The notes under the pieces were generated by a model. That model was not told where the DNA came from, did not search any database, and saw only the letters and a list, made by a program, of their open reading frames with translations. 64,000 nucleotides of DNA from VBAU01 sp036005185 (GTDB taxonomy: Bacteria; Bacteroidota; Bacteroidia; Chitinophagales; Chitinophagaceae): positions 62,001-126,000 of the forward strand of contig DASYQS010000002.1 in the NCBI GenBank assembly GCA_036005185.1, written 5' to 3'. The stretch's first letter is position 1; the number at the start of each line of letters is the position of its first letter. The position numbers were made by a program, and so were the translations under genes. Positions 59,789 through 64,000 of the stretch are shown here, one piece after another.

Positions 59789-60031
59789 TTACAATCCATA
59801 ATTCTTCTCTATAGCATGGCCTACAGCCTCAATTAAAGATGATCGTCTGTCTTCATTGATTGTCCATTTACAATTATTTAAAGATAAATAACCAAAAGAA
59901 ACATTATCTAGCACAACATGGAAGGATGCAGGCTTTCCGCTTTCATCTGTTTTTTCAGAGGGGTTTACCCAACCTGTGTATTTCCTTCCATCATATTCAA
60001 ATGAAATATCAAATATTTTGTCTCTCATCAT
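59789..60031 (-). CDS. Small hypothetical protein
   Basis: An 80-residue soluble protein (start MMRDKIFDISFEYDGRKYTG) with no signal or membrane segment. The composition is typical of a small folded domain, with GWVNPSEKTDESGKPASFHV and a C-terminal helix ending HAIEKNYGL. No named family recognised; similar-looking proteins occur in Chitinophagaceae. It is convergent with htpG and divergent from the CsbD gene. Confidence 0.68.
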   Translation of the reverse strand: MMRDKIFDISFEYDGRKYTGWVNPSEKTDESGKPASFHVVLDNVSFGYLSLNNCKWTINEDRRSSLIEAVGHAIEKNYGL

Positions 60032-60166
60032 AATATATTCTCAAATTATTTGAATAAAAAATATGCCACTATCTCAGTTTTGGGATTGAGGCTCGCATAA
60101 TAAATAATGGACAAAATTAGGCATGGCATAGTTTTTTATCTTTTTACTGTATAAAAATCATTATTT

Positions 60167-60355
60167 ATGGATAAAATGGAAATAAAAGGCAATTGGAATG
60201 AATGGAAAGGAAAGCTCAAACAGCAATATGGCCAATTAACCGATGATGATCTTAAATACGAAGAAGGAAAGGATGATGAACTATGGGGAAAAATTCAGAA
60301 AAAAACGGGTAAGACAAAGGATGATTTAGTGAAATGGTTAAAAGGTCTTGGTTGA
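60167..60355 (+). CDS. CsbD-family stress protein
   Basis: A 62-residue protein matching the CsbD-like family: EIKGNWNEWKGKLKQQYGQL near the start, then DDLKYEEGKDDELWGKIQKK. Such proteins are small, highly hydrophilic and general-stress inducible in Bacillus and other bacteria. They have no known enzymatic activity. The upstream AT-rich region holds no clear sigma-54 site. Confidence 0.92.
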   Translation: MDKMEIKGNWNEWKGKLKQQYGQLTDDDLKYEEGKDDELWGKIQKKTGKTKDDLVKWLKGLG

Positions 60356-60505
60356 GTTAAATTGAGGCTTTGGGAACTGGTGCAGTTGTTTGCTTCCTGA
60401 CAAATGGTTGAGGCTTACACGGTCGTAGCGCAAACCCAAGCGAAGCGCATCGCTAAACATGTAAACAACCGTGCTAGAAATTTTGTTATCGCATATTTAA
60501 AAAAA

Positions 60506-60523
60506 AAAGCCCTTACGGGCTTT
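60506..60523 (-). terminator. Rho-independent terminator after the RRM gene
   Basis: Read on the minus strand, AAAGCCC pairs with GGGCTTT around GTAA and is followed by a long T run (bases 60497-60505 of the plus strand are A). It ends 26 bases past the stop codon. Confidence 0.9.
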
Positions 60524-60548
60524 CTTCGTAATAGATTGAGTCAGATTA

Positions 60549-60812
60549 TTACCACCTTTTATTATCTGCTTTTTTTTCTTTGGCTACAGAAACTGAGATT
60601 GCTCTGCCTTCAATTTCTTTGTTGTTGAGCCCTTGGATCGCTTCCCTGGCTTCTTTTTCTTCTGACATTTCCACAAAACCAAAACCACGACTGCGGCCAG
60701 ATTCTCTATCAGTAATTACTTTAGCTGAAGAAACCGAGCCATATTTTCCAAATAACTCTCTTAAGCTGTCATCTGTAGTGTGGAAACTTAAATTCGAAAC
60801 ATACATGTTCAT
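60549..60812 (-). CDS. RRM-type RNA-binding protein
   Basis: An 87-residue single RNA recognition motif: RNP2 is MYVSNLSFHTTDDSLRELFG at the start and RNP1 is RSRGFGFVEMSEEKEAREA near residue 44. This is the RbpA-like family of small single-RRM proteins in cyanobacteria and Bacteroidota, which respond to cold in the former. The C-terminus is short and basic. A 264-base upstream region and a strong terminator make it a single-gene transcript. Confidence 0.93.
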   Translation of the reverse strand: MNMYVSNLSFHTTDDSLRELFGKYGSVSSAKVITDRESGRSRGFGFVEMSEEKEAREAIQGLNNKEIEGRAISVSVAKEKKADNKRW

Positions 60813-61076
60813 AAAACAAAAATTTAAAATAAATAATTAAAATACCTGTGATTGAAGTCGACAGCAAAAAGTAAAGTGGAGTTAAATATTACTAGGACGA
60901 AGAGTAAGAATTTAGGCTAAACTAATACTGAATATTTGCAGAACTAAAGATCACAAGCCGAAGATACGATAATTAATTGGCGACGATGATTTATTTTTCA
61001 AGCAGAATTCTGCTGTTTTTGAACGCGAGTTGTGAAACGTTAAAACCGCATATCAGTTTTGCATTTATTAAACTAT

Positions 61077-61781
61077 TTATACATGAAAGGTTCTTTTCAA
61101 ACTTCTTCCCCTTTTTAGTCTAAAATGTACAAAAAGCAGCACAATAACAACCGGAATGATACAGGCGGTAGTAATAACGCTCCATTGAAGCTGAAACAAA
61201 CCGGTTTTAAAAAACGATAAAAGTCCATCAATACACAAGCATAATACTGCAGCACCCAAAAACGCATAGGCAAGAAGATTGATTCCCTTATATCGTGATT
61301 TTCGGATGACAGCAATCAATGCTGCTGCAACGAGGTTGCCGGTCAAAAGTAATGGTATACCCAACCTGACTGACCAGGAAATGCGAGTTGTAAATGCATC
61401 GAGTATGACTAAACACACAGAGGACAAAATAAATCCACCGGCCATTTCGACGATCGTGGTTTGATTCCAAAAGGCAAATAAAGAAACATAACAAAAAACA
61501 GTAAGGCAAACAGCTACAGGTAATTCCGACCAGGTGAGTCGGTGATTTAAAATAAAGTCCACAACAAAAGTGGCGGTGGTGCTGGAAAATAAAATAAGAG
61601 AAACAATTTCCCATGTAAATTTTTTCTGAGGTTCGCTCATTTTCTTGTAATGGAAAATTTGCCTCCCGTATTCAGTAATAAAAGCTTTAGCGGCACCCTT
61701 GTTGTTATCAACAGGTTCGCCACACAAAGGACAAACCAACATATCGTCTTCGAGCTCTACACCGCAATTTTTACAAATCAT
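61077..61781 (-). CDS. Zinc-ribbon membrane protein (DUF6320 type)
   Basis: A 234-residue protein. Two CxxC pairs at the start (CKNCGVELEDDMLVCPLCGE) make a zinc ribbon. Six membrane helices follow (about 54-72, 87-105, 115-135, 145-165, 170-195 and 205-222), and the end is Arg/Lys-rich. The layout matches the DUF6320 family. It lies 15 bases after an acyltransferase-like gene, a neighbour I also associate with this family in other genomes. Confidence 0.86.
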   Translation of the reverse strand: MICKNCGVELEDDMLVCPLCGEPVDNNKGAAKAFITEYGRQIFHYKKMSEPQKKFTWEIVSLILFSSTTATFVVDFILNHRLTWSELPVAVCLTVFCYVSLFAFWNQTTIVEMAGGFILSSVCLVILDAFTTRISWSVRLGIPLLLTGNLVAAALIAVIRKSRYKGINLLAYAFLGAAVLCLCIDGLLSFFKTGLFQLQWSVITTACIIPVVIVLLFVHFRLKRGRSLKRTFHV

Positions 61782-61796
61782 GACTGATCATCTTTT

Positions 61797-63077
61797 TTAT
61801 TTTACAATTTTGACTGGAATGCCTTCACCGATCAAAAATGTCAGGAACTGCCTTTCCAATTCTTTTGATGTGGTTATGTTTCCAAAACTCAGCACTAATT
61901 TATCATCATATCCAACTACGCCACAATTCACCTTTAATATTTTATTGGGCGGTGGCGGAATGAATATGAATTTATTAATCAAATTATTTATTGCAGGGCT
62001 TAAATTTATTTTTCCAAGATTGGTTACTACACCACTGTATTGTCCGGTACTCAGTGCATACAGTTTTGATAAAATGAATGATTTGATAAAAAGTGGAACA
62101 CCTCGAATAAATGGATTTTTTTCACCGCTCACATTCCGTGAGATCATTTTACTGACAAGTTTTTTATCTGTCTCAAGCTGCATCTGGTGGTAAACTGTTT
62201 TTATGATTTCTTCAAAACTATAGTGCCCCAGCCGCAGATCGATCCCCGGAATAACATACAATGAAAAATTTCTCATGGTATGTGAGGGAAACATCTTGCG
62301 GAGATTAACCGGCACTTCAATCCGTATTATTTTTTTTGTTGATCGTTTTTTTAAAGCCGATAAGCGGTCATAGATATTTTGCAGGGAGTGCAAATAAACA
62401 GCAATGAGATATTCGGTAAGGCTTACCTGATATTCCTTCGATTTTTTTAGGATCGCTTCAAGAGGAACAATAGCTGTTAATACTTCAAAACGGGGAATAT
62501 TTTTTAAATGAAAAGGCACGTGGAATGCCTTAGGTATTTTTACAGGACGAGAATCTATTTTTTTAAAATACCTGTTATAAGCATCTTCATATTCATCTTT
62601 TGAGGGAGTTTCATCTGGATGAATGAACGGATGTTCAGAAAGCAGTTGCAGGTAACATTTTTCAAGGTAAATGATCAAAATGGTCTTCAAAAATTCGAAT
62701 GCCCCTGTTGCATCGGTGAGAATATGAGAAAACTCCACACTGATTTTCTTTTCTTTTGCCAATACCCTAAACATGAGTTCATCTTTATAAAAGGCTCTGC
62801 AGGGTAATTCATGATCGGGTTCTACAGGAATCGGCAAATTATGAGGTTCAAGATAGTACCAGAAAAAACCGGCCTTCAATTTAACCTTATAATAAGGAAA
62901 TCTTTCTTCAACTGCATGAATAGCTTCGAGAAATTGTTTTGCTTTTATTCTTTCTTTCAACTCTACACCTACTCTAAAAACAGAAGTGAGCTCTTTATCC
63001 TTAATAGCCGGATAGATTTTAGCAGCATTATCCAAACGAAGCCAGAAATCATTTATATGCAGATCATCTATCCCCAT
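61797..63077 (-). CDS. Alcohol-acetyltransferase / condensation-domain-like protein
   Basis: A 426-residue protein resembling the chloramphenicol-acetyltransferase-like superfamily, including PapA-type and alcohol acetyltransferases. The canonical HHxxxDG is replaced by SHILTDATGAFEFLK near residue 135, where SHILTDATG stands at the active-site position with one His. The C-terminal segment VNCGVVGYDDKLVLSFGN is characteristic of the second half. It probably transfers an acyl group to an alcohol or lipid. It is divergent from an alpha/beta hydrolase gene. Confidence 0.85.
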   Translation of the reverse strand: MGIDDLHINDFWLRLDNAAKIYPAIKDKELTSVFRVGVELKERIKAKQFLEAIHAVEERFPYYKVKLKAGFFWYYLEPHNLPIPVEPDHELPCRAFYKDELMFRVLAKEKKISVEFSHILTDATGAFEFLKTILIIYLEKCYLQLLSEHPFIHPDETPSKDEYEDAYNRYFKKIDSRPVKIPKAFHVPFHLKNIPRFEVLTAIVPLEAILKKSKEYQVSLTEYLIAVYLHSLQNIYDRLSALKKRSTKKIIRIEVPVNLRKMFPSHTMRNFSLYVIPGIDLRLGHYSFEEIIKTVYHQMQLETDKKLVSKMISRNVSGEKNPFIRGVPLFIKSFILSKLYALSTGQYSGVVTNLGKINLSPAINNLINKFIFIPPPPNKILKVNCGVVGYDDKLVLSFGNITTSKELERQFLTFLIGEGIPVKIVK

Positions 63078-63174
63078 ATTTTATAAATTCTAATCTGGGA
63101 ATAATACCATTCACTACGGGTATTAATGAGTAACTTCATGCCGAAACTTTTCTAAAAAACATCATTAAACCATA
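63078..63174. promoter_or_regulatory. Divergent intergenic region with a candidate operator
   Basis: AATACC (63103-63108) and GGTATT (63119-63124) form an inverted repeat with a 10-base centre. The 97-base region separates the acyltransferase gene from the alpha/beta hydrolase gene and should hold both promoters. Confidence 0.35.
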
Positions 63175-64000
63175 TTGGCAAGTACACAAAGCAAATTATT
63201 TCACACCCTCCTTAAGCTAATCAATAAAAAAGGCTTTCTCAGAAAACAACTGGCCGCTGGTAAGTTCGATTCTTATAATCGTCCTGAGCCACCCTCTGGA
63301 ATTTTGAAGACCTGTTATGTAATCAAATTTCAGATAAATGGACGGAATGTTTTTACATTAAAACCAAAAAACAAAAATTTTGCCAGTAAGCATATACTTT
63401 ATTTACATGGAGGGGCTTATGTACAAGGCTTTAATAGATTCCATTGGGATTTTTTAGCTGAGTTAGTAAAAAGAACGAATTGCAATATTGTCGCTCCTGA
63501 TTATCCTTTAGCACCAGCACACACTTACAAAGAGTCCTTTGAGATGGTGAGTGCACTTTACCATCATCTGTTGCTGACAGTAAATTCAAACGATCTGATT
63601 TTAATGGGTGACTCAGCAGGTGGTGGTCTTGCTTTGGCTTTCGCACAAAAGCTGAGAAATGAAAAAGCGGATCAACCGCAGCAAATTATCTTACTTTCCC
63701 CCTGGCTTGATATAACGATGACAAATCCTGGTATAAAAAATATAGAGTCGGCTGATCCCTTTTTAAAAAAGGAAAGCCTGCAGCAGGCGGGTAAATTATA
63801 TGCGGGCAGTACAAGCCCTGATCATTATTTACTCAGCCCGGTTTATGGATCACTGGAAGGTCTGGGAAGATTATCGGTCTTTATCGGTTCAAATGAAATA
63901 CTTGTAGCCGATGCCCGGAAATTGAAATTACAGGCCGAAGCCAAAGGGATTTCAATCAATTATTTTGAGTACGCAAACATGGTGCATGCTTGGATGTTTC
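63175..64000 (+). CDS. Alpha/beta hydrolase (HSL-type), TTG start, 3' end outside window
   Basis: The frame is open from TTG at 63175 to the window end. No in-frame ATG lies between the upstream stop (63166-63168) and conserved sequence, so TTG is the likely start. Motifs of the hormone-sensitive-lipase type: HGGAYVQG near residue 76, GDSAGGGLALAFA near 145 with the nucleophile Ser, and MVHAWMF at the truncated end with the catalytic His. It should hydrolyse an ester. It is divergent from the acyltransferase/DUF6320 pair. Confidence 0.88.
   Translation, partial: MASTQSKLFHTLLKLINKKGFLRKQLAAGKFDSYNRPEPPSGILKTCYVIKFQINGRNVFTLKPKNKNFASKHILYLHGGAYVQGFNRFHWDFLAELVKRTNCNIVAPDYPLAPAHTYKESFEMVSALYHHLLLTVNSNDLILMGDSAGGGLALAFAQKLRNEKADQPQQIILLSPWLDITMTNPGIKNIESADPFLKKESLQQAGKLYAGSTSPDHYLLSPVYGSLEGLGRLSVFIGSNEILVADARKLKLQAEAKGISINYFEYANMVHAWMF

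Noticed and set aside
60060..60166. Sigma-54 promoter before the CsbD gene (TGGCATAG segment)
   Set aside because: The -12 TTGC part is absent; only the -24 half is similar.
60404..60628. Plus-strand frame over the RRM terminator
   Set aside because: It reads through a terminator and the antisense of a clear RRM protein.
1..64000. tRNA, rRNA, insertion sequence or prophage
   Set aside because: No T-loop GGTTCRAATCC context, rRNA segment, transposase or phage structural gene was seen on either strand.

Overview
The window is about 64 kb of a low-GC bacterial chromosome. The gene content points to the phylum Bacteroidota, most likely the Chitinophagaceae or close relatives. Supporting signs are a TonB-dependent receptor with an N-terminal carboxypeptidase-regulatory-like domain, Tat-exported Gfo/Idh/MocA proteins, a secreted DUF6807 (PmoA-like) protein, GH2 and GH20 enzymes with signal peptides, a bacteroidete-type HtpG, the rplQ-carA neighbourhood, and few Shine-Dalgarno sequences. 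I saw no rRNA, tRNA, transposase, prophage or CRISPR array. Seventy-one coding genes are supported, two of them cut by the window ends.

Layout. 1-7.1 kb: secreted M1-type metallopeptidase, secreted esterase, MORN-like protein, large BNR/sortilin-like protein. 7.1-12.9 kb, minus strand: aroQ, carA, then the ribosomal alpha operon (infA-rpmJ-rpsM-rpsK-rpsD-rpoA-rplQ), detached from secY. 13.4-20.9 kb, minus strand: an eight-gene exporter operon (tetR-tolC-hlyD-ATPase-ATPase-ICMT-permease-permease) with two copies of the same candidate operator. 21-31.4 kb: aldo/keto reductase, homogentisate dioxygenase, NUDIX, phosphodiesterase, Tat-exported aminotransferase, arginase-like protein, small ligand-binding-fold proteins, AraC regulator and a GH2 beta-galactosidase. 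31.5-42.9 kb: transporters, two ABM proteins, PD40 and TPR proteins, rpe, a TonB receptor and an S41 protease. 43-57.7 kb: exonuclease III, DinB, two Tat-exported oxidoreductases, DUF6807, GH20, a Crp-type regulator, DoxX, a methyltransferase and a double thioredoxin-fold protein. 57.8-64 kb: htpG, CsbD, an RRM protein, and a DUF6320/acyltransferase pair divergent from an alpha/beta hydrolase that runs off the end.

The most unusual content is not a protein. Many spacers hold short tracts with a 7-base period (degenerate heptads, about 4-6 units). The word differs from tract to tract but the period does not. Such tracts, some weaker than others, occur in every spacer of the alpha operon from infA to rplQ, and at several gene ends elsewhere; one lies inside a coding sequence. 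A second family is a palindrome-centred element (core CCCTAAAGGG) with an asymmetric flank. It appears as three inverted pairs and one single copy, like the REP doublets known in other bacteria. Both patterns were read by eye and need an autocorrelation or genome-wide motif search to measure them.
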